From Drosophila pseudoobscura (Eukaryota > Arthropoda > Insecta > Diptera > Drosophilidae): 64,000 nt of DNA. Shown here in pieces: positions 11,133 to 23,760 of the stretch (the stretch's first letter is position 1; each line of letters starts with the position of its first letter). The position numbers and the translations under genes were made by a program. The DNA lies in contig NC_046681.1 in assembly GCF_009870125.1 (NCBI RefSeq), forward strand, positions 10,739,001 through 10,803,000. The letters run 5' to 3'. The notes beneath the pieces were generated by a model. It was not told the DNA's origin. It searched no databases and was given only the letters and a program-made list of their open reading frames with translations.

Positions 11133-13566
11133 ATGGCTGATGTGGCTGAGCAGAAAAAGTGAGTAATATTTGATTAGAGGGTTCTGTGTGTGTTTTATCT
11201 GGTTGTTTGTGCTGTGTTCTGTACATCTGTGCATTTTATTTAAACAATTGCATGGATCTGTTCGAATTTCGCAAGTGTACATCTTTTTCCATGTTCTCTC
11301 GCAACGGTTTGGAAAAATTTTCTTTTGAATTTCTGTGTCTATATACGCTTTGCGGCATTAATACAGTTGTCTCGCTTGCGCCAATGCCGAGTAAACGTGC
11401 GCGCAAAAAACGACGCCGTTGAATTTGGCGCGGCGTCATAGTGCCTTCTCGCTCATTCTCCGGCCGGCAAACCAACGACAACGAGACTTTGCTTGCTCTC
11501 TGTGTTGTGTGTGTGTGATGGTGGTGGTGGTGTAGGCAGTAGCAGAAGCAGCAGCAGCATTGTTGGTGGCTGTGGCGAAGTATAGGCAAGAAGTACAATG
11601 TTGAGTGTGTTCAAAGCGGAGTGCGCAAAAGTGTATGAAGGTGTATGTATGTATGTGTAGTATTCAAGTTGCCGCTCTTTTCTCGTGCCGTTTCAGCCGT
11701 CTGTCTTTTTGTCTGACTTGTCTGTTTGCTTTTGCCTTTTGGTTCTTCGCTGCTGCGGCCTTTGCCTGTACATTAATTTTTGGTTCGTTTAAAGCTCAAA
11801 GCTTGGTATTAACTTGTTGTTGCTGCTCTTCTCTCTGTTCTGTTCGCTCGCTTCAAGTTTTTGTTGTTTCCAGGTATTTTGTCATTGCCTAAAATAATCA
11901 CACGGCACGCCGGCCGCCTATTTGCGGTTTTTTTTTTTCAAACTTTTGCGTCGCAGCAGAGTGTACAGGGGAGACAAAAAAGAGAGCAGAAAAACCCCGT
12001 TAAATCTTTTGTCTGTTGTCTTAGGTTGTGTAGTTGGGTTGAAAGTAGCATAGTGGGTGTTTTATGCCGGCATGTGTATGTGCTGTTGACCGTTATTTGT
12101 GTCCCTTCCTTTTTGCCTTGCACATTTTACATCATGCTTTCTCGCTCTCGCACTATTCATTGTATGCTTTCTGACTCTTACTGCTTGCAGTGCTTCCCTC
12201 CCTCTCACTCATCCTGCTATGCTTGTTTCCCTTTCTGCCGCTCTTTCTGCTACGTGACGCGCGCACATTTGAACTGCTGATAAGTGCGCGCAAGCGAGAC
12301 GGATGTATGGCTTGTGTGCGCGCCGCATAAAAACCAGTTTTTTTTTCGTTCGTTTTATTTCAAACAAGTCGCGCTTTTTACTTTTTGCAAGCATCTCTTT
12401 TATGTTTCCCACTTTATGCATGTAACAGGGTGATCCATTTCGAGGTGCGAGAAATCGGTTTTCGCTGAAAGAATGCACAATCGCAACACGATCAAAAGAT
12501 TGGAAATGCAAATTTCCCATTTGGATAGTAGATGAGAGTGTACGTGATGATTCTAATAAAACAAGAAAAAAACCCCGAATATATACCAGTACATATACTT
12601 GTGTACTATATATATTTGTTTTATATATGAAAGAGCACGCTGCCAAATGGCGCTCACCTTTTTCTCGTTTCTTTTTTGCGTCGCAGTTTGCACGAGTTGT
12701 TGCTCCCATTTATCATTTTACGGCAGCGCTGCCGGCGTTGGCGTCGTCGTCGGCAGATGTTACAATGATGTGTGCCGTGCTGTGTGTTCGGCCGCGTCCT
12801 GGGGTGGGTTGAAAGACGCGGAAGCGCTTCAAAAAAGAGAAGGGTGGGGACAAAATAACCGTTCGCCGGCCGCTTGGGTTGAATGGAAAATTTTCTGGTT
12901 TTAGTTGTATGAAATGCAGGAACTTCTTTTTTGGGGAAAATCACTAATTTATTATTCTCTTTCGTCTACAGTGAGACCCCTGTTGTCGAGAAGGTGCCCG
13001 CTGAGGAAGTTGATGCCGTGAAGAAGGATGCTGTCGTCGCTGCTGACGAAGCAGCCGTCGAGAAGCCAACCACCACAGAGAACGGTGCCGCCGATGAGGA
13101 GAGCAGTGCCAAGGAGAACGGTGCTGCTGCCCCCGCTGCCGACAAGGCCGAGAAAGTCGCCGCCGATGCCGTTGATGGCGAGAAGGCTGCTGAGACTCCT
13201 GCCGCCGAAGCTGCAGAGGAGAAGAAGAAGGACGAGGAGGCGGCAGTCGCCGGCGATGAGGCCAAGGAGAGCAGCGAGGCAGCACCCGCTGTTGTTGAGA
13301 ACGGAGCCGAGGAAGCAGCCAACGGTGACTCAACAGGTGTGTAAATCCCCCTCCCCTCTCCCGTTCTCCAGCGAATGCTAACTTTTGGTTTTCCCTTTTG
13401 ACTTGCAGACGCGCCCGTCGTCGAGGCAGTGAAGCGGAAGGTGGATGAGGCCTCCGCCAAGGCCGATGAGGCCGTTGCCACCCCCGAGAAGAAGGCGAAG
13501 CTGGACGAGGCCAGCACAAAGGATGAGGTTCAAAACGGTGCCGAGGCCAGCGAAGTGGCTGCCTAA
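11133..13566 (+). CDS. Df31: Decondensation factor 31 (Df31)
   Basis: A small, hydrophilic, intrinsically disordered chromatin protein; in Drosophila Df31 decondenses chromatin, binds histones and helps tether RNA to chromatin. Coding exons are 11133-11158, 12972-13336 and 13409-13566; phases join to give 182 residues (the D. melanogaster protein is near 185). The start MADVAEQKNETPVVEK and the Ala/Glu/Lys/Val composition without cysteines or membrane segments match the family. The C-terminal part carries a VKRKVDEA stretch and a PEKKAKLDEA stretch, plausibly nuclear-localising. The 26-base first coding exon and 1.8 kb first intron mean that a reading starting inside the intron near 12931 is not the true start. 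Named from recalled sequence and from its position between Ac3 and CG2201. Confidence 0.87.
11159..12971 (+). other. Df31: First intron of Df31
   Basis: Runs from the GTGAGT donor at 11159 to the TCTACAG acceptor ending at 12971. It contains T-rich and GT-rich simple sequence and no convincing coding exon or RNA gene. Confidence 0.8.
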
Positions 13567-14890
13567 ATGGTGCTTCGTATCGTTCCCGGTCTGCACCAGC
13601 CGCCGTACACACACATTACTCGTACATATAAATTACTTACTAACACTAAACAAGAACACACACACACACGAACACACAAATGAACGCCCGCTCCCCCCAC
13701 ACGCACACCTCTGTGGGTACCGGCAAGCTTGATAACGTTTCACACATGTTTGGTTGGAGCGCTCGAGTGTGCTTGTGCGTGCGGGGGGTTCGGGCGCGCA
13801 ATTCTCTTTAAAAATCCTGCAATGGGAGCGTAGTCTTAAAGCGTCCCGATTGTCTGTCTCTCTACTAACAAATAAACCAACAAACAAACAAAACAACCAA
13901 CAAAAATTAAGATGAAGAAAATCCATTATCATTTAAAAACCTTACTTAACTTAACTTTAAAAAAACGTATATATATATATAAAGCAAACGATTAAGAAAG
14001 AACAAGCAAAAGTAAGATGGCGAGACGGAACCCCTCTATGTTTTAAGATAAAGTTGTAAACGAAAAGCGTCATTTAATAATTGTAATAAATACGAAGCAA
14101 AAGGAAAATCCTCCCCATTATATAAGACCATGTGACAAAAAAAGAGCATAAGCATATTTTTTCTTCTCCTAATTTTACTGGTACGATCCTATAATGTTTA
14201 TTAATATTTATATATATATATATATATCAAGTTCAAAAACAATTGCGAAAACAGCAAACTGCCACGCCCCCCGCACACAAACGCTGGCAAAAGAAAAAAA
14301 AAGAACTTGAGAAAAATTCGTATATATAGAAACAATAAAACCGGATAAGAAATTAAATTTTTATATAGTAGCAATCAAAACCGTTGAAACACAACAACCC
14401 CCCTCCCAATTTTATATACAGAAGGGAAATCATGTTCCAACGAAAGAAAATAAGAAAAAAAAGGAAATGTTGCCGTGACTATATATAAAGTTCTTTTTTT
14501 TATACGTAATTACTAGACTAATGGCGTGTCCAAGTCTTCTAATGGTTCTTTTTTTCCATTTGTATTTGCGCTCAGAAAGAGGTGTTCTTCTGGGGCGTAC
14601 TTAAAGCCAACCTACTAATTTGTCCAATTTCGAGTAACGTAACTGTCATTGGTTTCGAGCGAACCAGTGGAAACCAGAGCAGACCAAACCATAGACAAAA
14701 CACTGAGGCAAACACGAATTGAAATAATTAAAGTAAAATGTGAATGAGGAAAATCGTAATTAAAATGTAAAATTGCTAAATGAAAAACCCATTTCCACAA
14801 GCAAATCCGTTACGACGGACTGAGAACAGCATCAGACTCAGACAAACAAAAACATTCGAGAACATTCAAAAATAAATGGAAGAGAAACAT
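13567..14890 (+). terminator. Df31: Df31 3' UTR with several polyadenylation signals
   Basis: AATAAA occurs at 14085-14090, 14334-14339 and 14871-14876, within an A-rich, TA-repeat-rich stretch. The last marks the farthest likely 3' end, giving a tail of about 1.3 kb. Alternative 3' ends are probable, since each signal is intact. Confidence 0.55.
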
Positions 14891-15990
14891 TCAAATGCCC
14901 GAAAATCTTTTATTCTCCGAATCGGAACCTTTTCCAGCCATTTCCAAGAAAATCTCACTGGAAAACGTACAGTCGTAGATGTGCGAACCGAACTGTACTT
15001 TTAAGCAGAGCGGTTACAGTCGTGACTGAAATATTAGAGGTAGTACAAAGAATTTAAATGTGGGTCGGTGTCGTGACTCAGGCAGGAGGAACCTTCTAGA
15101 AAAAGCTCTTTTTTCTACCAAAATATCAATGACATGATCGAATTGAATATTGTGCGCCTGGAGAGTATGAATCACTCAAAAGAAAGCTTTCGGCCTTCGT
15201 TCCTTAACCAAATTTCGTTGGTAAGTTATTTATGGGGAGGATTTTTTTAATTCCCTTAAATATTTTAATTTGCAAGAGAAAGAAACTATTTTTAAAACAT
15301 TTAAGTATATATTAAAATTCATTATTTTATAAATTATAAAAACGTAAGCTTACAGCGAGCTAACAGCAATCTAAGGCTTTGCGCTTAACAGCTCTCTGCG
15401 TGGCACAGTGCAGCGTTGCGATACGATAATATTTTGAAAGTAAACTAAAAAAACGGTCGATAACTTTTTATGTTTTATCGTAATGCGTTCGTGCTCTTGT
15501 TCACGTCTAGAGTTTTCTAAGCTTTCATAGGCATAAATATTTTCGAAACGCAATTGAACAACGTCTTTGACCTAGAAAAGGGCCAAAGACACATATGTCT
15601 CTTCAAGAACAAATAGTTTGTAAACACATTGAAATATATAGAAATAGTAAACAAAAAACTGGTTCCGAGTCAATAATACAACGCATTTAAAAATAAATAA
15701 TAATAAAAAATAGCTTAAGCTGTTTAATGAATGGGCAGATTTTTTTTTTCGACAGCTCAATCAAACATTCGCAATTCTATACTTCAAATTTTGTAATATC
15801 TTACAACAAACAAGTCGAAATAAATAATTTCGGTATTTTTTAGGTCAAACTTTACTTTATAAATTCAAACAAGTTCCACAGTCAACCCGGGCAAAAACAA
15901 TTCGCCTTGCAAAGAAAATACAAAAAAAATGATAAGACAGCAAGCACGGCTAAAAGAGAGCGCGATTTGTGTTAGCTAGCAGTACCGATC
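14891..15990. other. Intergenic gap between Df31 and CG2201
   Basis: About 1.1 kb of AT-rich sequence without coding potential. It ends just before the inferred CG2201 promoter. Confidence 0.6.
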
Positions 15991-15997
15991 AACAAGT

Positions 15998-16034
15998 CAC
16001 AGTCGGAAAAAAATCGTACTCGCGAGTGGACGTG
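15998..16034 (+). promoter_or_regulatory. CG2201: Initiator and DPE of CG2201
   Basis: CACAGTC puts a candidate start A at 16001. GGACGTG at 16028-16034 matches the downstream promoter element RGWCGTG and begins exactly at +28, the spacing the element requires. No TATA box lies about 30 bases upstream, as expected for a DPE promoter. The initiator is not a perfect TCAGT, so the start is inferred. Confidence 0.5.
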
Positions 16035-16311
16035 GAAAAAGCTCCTGTGGAACGAAACGAAACTGTTAACTGAAAACTGAATACGCGCATATAAGAGCAC
16101 TTGCTATTGCTTTATTATTACTCGAACGTACCGTTTCTTGTTGTTGTAACTATATTCAATATTAAGAGTGACGTCAAGGGGAACGAACAGTTGAAGTGCT
16201 CTGCCTGGCCTGGCGCGTGTTACCTATAAACAGTGGGTTTGTGTGTGTGCGTGTGCGTAGTACCGGAATTGGCAAATAAGATAAACATTGCAAAGAAGAG
16301 AGGACAAGAGG

Positions 16312-19300
16312 ATGTCCAGCAACTTGCAAACGGTAAGAGCCACTCAAAAGAGTGATACATAAGAAAAGCTTGCGAAAAATTCGTAAGCGGCAAAAGTCAA
16401 AGACTGCATGCATCGATTCTCTCTCCTCTCTGTATGCATTGCGGTGTGTGGCAGTGTGCGTGTGTTTTGCCCACGTTTTCCCACACCTTTCGTTTCGTAC
16501 CTTGACCGGTGTCTGTTGTTGTGGTAGAGCTTTTGCGTATGCAGATTCGATTTGGTTTGATTTTCGATGGAATGTTGCGAAGTTTTGACACCCTAGTAGT
16601 CTGTTTTTATCAGTGCCTGTCAAGTTTGATTTAACAGTTTTAGTCCCAGAAGTTTTATCTCGGATCCGAATAGTTCTTATCATGAAATAAATCCACCTTA
16701 TATACAAAGCATATACTAAGTGTATTCATATGTCTCTCAAGTCTCCTTTCATTGGTAAACCCATGAGAACACGTTGTTGATTTTACACGTTCTCTGGAGA
16801 TCCGCAATCGTTCAGAAACATTTATAATCGCCATTTGCCGATTGCCTCTTCGTACATTGACGCCACACTCTTTTATAAAACACGACAAGGTTTTTGGTCT
16901 TATCAGTAATAATCTCTCGCTGTTTCCTTTTTTTACTACGCGAATTTCTTTGCTCTTCGTTCAGGACAGACTACGAGTAGATTGTGGATTTACGAGAAGT
17001 AGGGAATAGATGCGACGACATTGTTGCGGTTAGACAGAGTCATCGTCTCACGTGTTGCGGCTTTAACTCGTACTGTTGCGCAGTTCATAATTGGTTTCAG
17101 ATGAATAATGTAATGGGTTTTAATATTACACACACGATCGTTTCGTTATCGGGTTGCTATAAAATCATCACAACAACAACTGGAACACTGGAACTGGGTA
17201 CTTCCCAAAGGGGTTTTACGGGTAACTCATTTGCACGAGACCTTCCCGTATTCGCAAATGGGTTTATAATCACCCTTGTGCCTCGTTCAAGTTTAATGGG
17301 CAAATGGAGATAATTTTAAATCCCATTATTCCGAGGGATTATTACTATCTGTAAAATTGGGGTTCTTTATATTTATTCTTTTTCTTTTTATTTCTTTTAT
17401 ATTTAATATTTATCATAACTGCATATGATTCATACACAAACAAAGGGTACAACGTTTCTTATGGCATGCCAACACTCAGAGAAAAATGGCGTTGTAAATC
17501 GAAACAAGCCCATAAATATTCACTTTTTAAATAAAAAAGTTTTAAAATTAAATATAATTTACTTTGATTTAAATAGTGTACGTAATATAATCTTTAATCT
17601 TATAGTATATAGAAATATTTAATTTAAATTTATTATTTTATTTAATTCATATATATTTTTTTATTTAAGACTAAATATTAAAATGGCAAGGCTTTTTTCT
17701 TTGAATGTACATCAAATCACATGGTGTTTCTATCTTGAAGTACTTTAAACTGACGTAATAGTAGTACGGTTTAGATTAAAACAAATTAAATTAAAAATTA
17801 ACGATTTATTGCGATCTTGAAATGATTATATAAACGCCAGGCAAGTATTTCGAGGAAGGAAGTAGCTAGAATGCGAAATCTAATCAAAAGAAATGTGTAT
17901 TTTTTCGGCTATTCAGGTTATCAGCCCCAAAATGTGACCTATATAGTGCTTAGGAGGGCTCAAAAGTATCAAGAATATATATATATATTGCGAAATTCCT
18001 GGGAATTAAGTACTGAGGAATTTTATCTGTTTTTTTTTACTCTTTGACTGCCTGATTCAGCATTTAACAAAATATTAGATCTATAAATTCAGGCAAATAG
18101 TTAATTTATTGCAGCGCCTAGTGCTAAGTGGTTTAAGTATTTAGCACTCTTATATAGTGTTATAGTTTGCTGATAACAACCTGCTACGCAACTATGTATG
18201 CGTATGATAAGGCCCCGCAACAGCCAATTGAGGCGCACACTTTTTGGCCAAAGCCCCAAATGAGATATTGTCTATTACGATTTCCCCCAAATGTCCATTT
18301 TTCTTGTAGTCAGTTATTAATAGATTTGATTTGCTTAGTTATTTACATGATAGTATGTAATGCCACCGCGAGTTTCTTCGACACAAAAACAACGGCCTGA
18401 AACGGCAATCAAAACTTGATAAGAGGTTTGGTCCGGCTGCGACGGGCGACTCTGCTCGTACTCTGCGTTTTATTGTAAATAGAAGTCCAATGGAATGGAA
18501 GATTTTCATGTTGCGTGGAAAATTCCATGGATTAGACGAGAGTTGCAGCTGCCTCTAAAACTGGATCATCGCAGATTGATGTTGGGCTTTGCTCTTGGGG
18601 GTACAAATAAACCCAGTTGTTACAAAATGGGTCTTGGGAAATACCTAAGATATTTAGGTAAAAAATTATGGTTTTAGAAGAGTTATTATATTAACTCTTA
18701 CAAAATGTATTAACTCGTTAGGATATGCGCCGAAAATACTCTCTTTTTGAAATACATTCTATATATGAAATTCGTATCTCGGAGAACGGGTTCAACGAAC
18801 GCCATTGAATGTTCTGTGCAAATATTAAATAATCTGTTTCCTGTTGAGAGATGCAATAATCGAGTGTACTTGACCATGTAAACCCCACCTTTTGCCACAA
18901 GACTTCATATATGTGTATAGTATATGGTAAGAGATTACCAACCGACAGGTGTGTGTGTGGTTAAATATTAATCTTATCTGTCGATGACAAAGAATTACAA
19001 GCAATTATGGCCCAAACCCCAGACAGCAGACACCAGACACGTTTCAAACTATTTTCTACCTGACGTCAAGGGTATTTTTCGGTGCCGCAGGAACATCTGT
19101 TGAAAATCTCAGATGCGAAGGTGTCTACCTACACTTGGCCCAAAATTGAGAGGAATCTACATTTTTGGAGGCCTTTTATTTCGACATTTCAGTGAAGTTT
19201 TATATAATTTTATAGGTGAATGAGTGTAGGAAGAAGGAAGGACCTCTGGGTCTATAAGGAAGCATATGTTTACTATGGCAACCACGTCAGAAGGGGGTGG

Positions 19301-22300
19301 CCCGTGGCCGGCCGGTGGTGGTTTGATTTTTAATGGTGGTGCAACAGCAACAACCACTGTAGAAAGTTCATGCAGAGAGAGAGAGAGAGTGCCACAGAGA
19401 GAGGGAAAGAGAGCGAGTATTATAAGTAGTTTTCACATGCTCTGGTTCGACGTCTTTGGATGACTCAGTTTGTTTTTGTCCGCCCAGATGTGAAGAACAA
19501 ATCGCTGCTGAAAATCCAACTGAAAAATACTCTCTTTTTGGCCGTTTTATACTACATATATATCTCAAAATTCCTGTTGTGGTGTGCCTTTGCGACTATT
19601 TTGTCAGATTTATATAATACCATTTATATATTGTATATCGTGTCTGTTTAATCGGTATATTTTCATATCTGTAAACTATACAAAATACGCGTAGCATGAG
19701 ACAGCGAATTTGTGGCAACAATAAAACACTAAAACGTCGCCAAGAGCAGCAGCAGGAAATTGTTGAAAACTGTTGTCTAAGTAAACGTTGTAAATATGAT
19801 AATATTTGGCAGCATTTTAAGCGAAATGTAAGAGTTATTTCTCATGTAATATACGGTTTAAATATGGTTGTTTTTTGGTGAAGAGTACTTTAATTGGCTA
19901 ATTTGATAGGGTTTACCAGTTTTTGTACATTTTATCATATGTTATAATCCTTAATATAAATATTTTTAAGAATTTATATAGTTTATGCATGAGTGTACTT
20001 TTGTAATACGTTTTCTGATATTCGAAATCAGTTTTAGTACGTTTTTACATCAATTATTCGTGTAAACTTCTAGTATGTTCCATGAAAATACAAAAATTAG
20101 AACTTACAAGCAAACATTTTATATATTGGAATACTTATAATATTTGTTTCTGGTATTTTAAACATTTTATAATATTTGAAAAGAAGTTTTAGAATCATTA
20201 TTCATCATAAAATGCTAGTATATTCCATAAAAATACTTTAAGAACTTATAAGCAACATTTGATGTACTGGAATACTTATTTTTTAATCTTTGCAAATAGT
20301 TTTAGAATCATTATGGCTAGGTTATTCCATAAAAATACTAGAACAGGCAACATAAGAACTTGAAATAGCTATTTCTTGGAACGATTTTGGTACTGGAATA
20401 CTGCACTTAGTTTAAAATTACCTTGTGGTGACTTCCTAGTTGAATCAATAATGATTAAAAATGCAATTGTTTTTGGTTACCTTGGCTTACCTTGTTTTCA
20501 ATCAATATACTCGTATATTTGTCATGCCTGTCGTCTGGGGCCACTAATTGCATTTGCATTTTAGCACACGAGAATGGATTTTTGGTATTTTTAGTACAGC
20601 AGCCCCCAGTGCCAGGCCCCAGGGCCAAAAAATTGTTTTGTCGATTCGCATGCAAAAATTCTCTCTTTGCCTCTCTCTATTTCCCAGCTCTCTCTCCGAT
20701 AGTAATTGTTGTACTCTCTCTGTTCTAGGCAACCCTTGAGGAAATTCGCCATGCGGCAGCACGCATCTGTCGGGACTATCTAACCGGTCGCTGGAAGGTC
20801 GTAACCCCCGAATCTTTGGTGGTGAAACGCATCAGGTGTGTGTGCCATAAATTCCAGTCAAATCTTTGCTTGAAAATAACTCGAAATCCCTTTTTTTCTA
20901 GTGGCGGTCTTTCAAACTTTTTGTATTACGTGAGTCTGCCCGATTCGGATGCGGATGAGAATGAGAACGAAGAGCAGGGACTGTTGGAGCAGCAGGCGAA
21001 TGGCCATGTTGCCAAAGACAACGTCATAGTTGCCGATGCCGGCGCCACAAATATCGTGTCCAAAAATAGCCCAGACTTTGCACGCAATGGGGCGGAGGTG
21101 GAGGTGGAGTCCGAGTCCGTGGGTGGGGCGGCAGACGATGACGACGCAGCCACGAGCGCCAAGCAGGCGCACAAACGTCAGCGATTCGATAGCGATAGCG
21201 GCGATTCGAGTTCATTGAAACGATTGCATGCCCCCAAGCAGGAACCCCGTGAGGTAGGTCCATGCGCACGGAGAGACCAGACCCCGCCCTCTTGAATGTC
21301 TAATCGTTTGCATCGTTTTGCAGGTCCTGCTGCGTATCTATGGCCAAACCCATGGAGATCATGCGCTGGAGAGCATGATTACCGAATCGGTTGTGTTTGC
21401 ACTGCTCAGTGAGCGTAATTTTGGACCCAAACTGCATGGCATCTTTCCCGGCGGACGCATCGAGCAATACTTACCGGTATGCAGGGGATTTTAAGACACA
21501 AATTGGTTTAGTTTTTAAAAAAAATCTCTATTTTGCTTGCAGGCACGTGCCTTGGCCACAGCGGAGTTGGCCGAACAGCGTATCCTACTGAAAGTGGCAG
21601 AGAAAATGGGCGAAATCCATAGCCTGAATATACCCATGTCCAAGGAACCCGATTGGATCTGGAATTGCATGCAGCGTTGGGTGACCAGCTTCGAGAGCAT
21701 TGTTAAGGGCAAAATCCAATCGAAACCGGACTCCGCAGTGCTCCAGAAGCAAAGGGAACTGATGCGCACCATCGACTATGTCCAGGAGATAGCATGGCTG
21801 AGATCGGTGATCGAGAGCGGGGAGTATCCCGTGGTATTCTGCCACAACGACCTGCAGGAGGGAAATATACTGTTGCGTCAGGCGACACCAGAGCGTACGC
21901 CTCGTGAATCCATCAGTAGCTTGAGGTACGAGGATGTTTGATTGATTTCCCACAGGAGGCTTGTATTAATCGATTGTTTATTTGATAGATCCAATTTCGA
22001 TGAGACATTGGGCGACAGTTTGGATGGCAACAGCAATCTGTCGGAGCCGGAAGTCAAGTAAGTAGACCAACGGATCTGTTGAGCTGCTAACCCGTGTATT
22101 TTGTTGTTGGCCGCTCTAACCAGTAACTAACTCCTATTGCAATATATTGGCCTATACCGTACATGCTCTCTGCCCATATAAAACTACCCTACAATTCTAG
22201 ATGGAGACAATTTTTGCTGTTGTAAAATTTATATGTGCTGGCCAAAAGCAAACAAAATACAGGTTATCCACATGACATTCACTTTTGAATCCTAAACTAA

Positions 22301-22979
22301 ACTTTGCAAAAACCCCTCGATGGTTTTCCTACAACCTCTAGCAAATCGCACAGCTCGTCCTCGTCCTGTCCCGAACTGTTGGACACCACCGATGATTCAG
22401 CCCTGGACACCAGCTTCACCAACGATAATGAGCCGGATCTTATTATCATTGACTTTGAGTACTGTGCCTATAACTATCGTGGCTACGATCTGGCCAATCA
22501 CTTCATCGAATGGACCTTTGACTATACCAATCCGCAGTTCCCATATTTTCATCATAATACAAGCAACTATGCCACCGCCCAGCAGAGACGCGACTTCATT
22601 GTGAATTATCTTAAGAAATATCACGATGATGAGAACTATAATCCCACGGTACAGGAGCTGGAGAATGTGGACTCCGAGATACAGTTCTTTACGATGATGT
22701 CGCATCTGTTCTGGAGCCTGTGGTCGGTGATTAATGTGACATCAGCCATAGAGTTTGGTTATTGGGTAGGTTTTTCGATAGAAGTAAGGTTAAGGAATCA
22801 ATGCCAACGAGAAGTTTACTCGCTCGAAATGAACGAGTGAATGCATTGCTTCCTTAACTTAAAAATACCTTTCAGAAATATCTAACTCCTATCTGACTCC
22901 TTATTTCTTTTCTTAGGAGTACGGCATTGCTCGAATTCTGGAATATCAAAAGCTAAAGGCCGCCTTTCTGGCCAAATGA
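16312..22979 (+). CDS. CG2201: Choline/ethanolamine kinase
   Basis: Phosphorylates choline and/or ethanolamine with ATP, the first step of the CDP-choline/CDP-ethanolamine (Kennedy) pathway, in the cytoplasm. Coding exons: 16312-16332, 20729-20835, 20902-21253, 21324-21476, 21543-21925, 21989-22057, 22342-22765, 22917-22979; phases join to 523 residues. Family features in order: RWKVVTPESL and a RISGGLSNFLYYV nucleotide loop; a long Asp/Glu/Ser-rich insertion (about residues 60-150, exon 3); the Brenner catalytic motif FCHNDLQEGNILL near 21838; a second Ser/Asp-rich insertion across exons 6-7; then the IDFEYC motif (metal Asp) and GYDLANHFIEW. All catalytic residues are present, so it should be active. 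The start exon is only seven codons, followed by a 4.4 kb intron; an alternative first exon inside that intron is possible. Confidence 0.87.
16333..20728 (+). other. CG2201: First intron of CG2201 (4.4 kb)
   Basis: GTAAGA donor at 16333; TGTTCTAG acceptor ending at 20728. It holds AT-rich tracts (about 17500-17700), GA-rich tracts near 19376-19415 and a degenerate tandem repeat at 20025-20402. No coding exon is supported. Confidence 0.8.
20025..20402. repeat. Degenerate tandem repeat, about 100-140 base unit, three copies
   Basis: The same ordered words recur: GTTTTAG, then TAGTATGTTCCAT or a variant, then AAAATAC, AGAACTT and TGGAATACT. The TTCCAT-AAAATAC core lies near 20077, 20222 and 20325. 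The copies differ by substitutions and small gaps. Confidence 0.6.
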
Positions 22980-23760
22980 TTAGCCGTATGGCATTCTAAG
23001 GGCAAAACAGACACACACACACTGATCAAGGATCAAATGCATCATAATCAATCTTCAATATTCACTTGTATCGAATCGAAAAACGTACTTAAGTGACCTT
23101 AAAGATTTAGAAGACCCAGTCCCCCGCCCAAGGAATGAATTCGAGCAGAGACATGGAGAATGCCGGCGCTCTTGAATGGATTGAATTGAATAAATTATTT
23201 TTGTATAGAACAATTAGCGACTTAGAATCGATTAATGCTGAGAGGAGAAAAAACGAGTCAGAAGATACCAATTAAAGCTGTGATTATTGCATGAGACAGA
23301 CGACGGATAAATACGACAACAATTTTACTAGCAATACTTTGAAGGCTGACCAAAAAAGGCCTCACAAAAAACAGATTCGATAGAAAGTATTACAGGCAGC
23401 ATCTCTCCCCTAGGATCCCTCTTGGATCAAGCTTCTCCCCCCAAAGGCTCTACGAAAAAAACCTTCGAATTTATCACTTATTCGAATTTGTGTAAAGAGA
23501 AAATTATGATTGTACTTTCGGATCTAAGTATTATTTTGTATTCTACTTAATTCGTTCTGTTTCGGTTCTGTTCCCACGAGAGCCTGCCTGGTATTCCGTT
23601 CAGCAGCCCCCAGCATAGACAGGCAAGACAAACATGTGTTTTTATGTACCTCCACCTATCCTTACGCCCACATATTCCTTAATAGAATTTAGTCGTAATA
23701 TATTTAATGTTTTTCATATTTTTTGCGCCTATTTTTAAATAAATAAATATATATATTTTA
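22980..23760 (+). terminator. CG2201: CG2201 3' UTR with two polyadenylation signals
   Basis: A proximal AATAAA lies at 23189-23194 and a distal one at 23738-23743 in an A-rich run. The two would give tails of about 0.2 and 0.8 kb. Confidence 0.5.

Noticed and set aside
12931-12971. An ATG upstream of Df31 exon 2 giving a GKITNLLF N-terminus
   Set aside because: It lies in the intron just before a strong acceptor; the MADVAEQK start in exon 1 matches the family.
12944-13612. Long Arg/Pro/His-rich and Ser/Ala-rich frames on minus across Df31
   Set aside because: Shadows of the Df31 exons; the plus frames splice together in phase and match a known protein.
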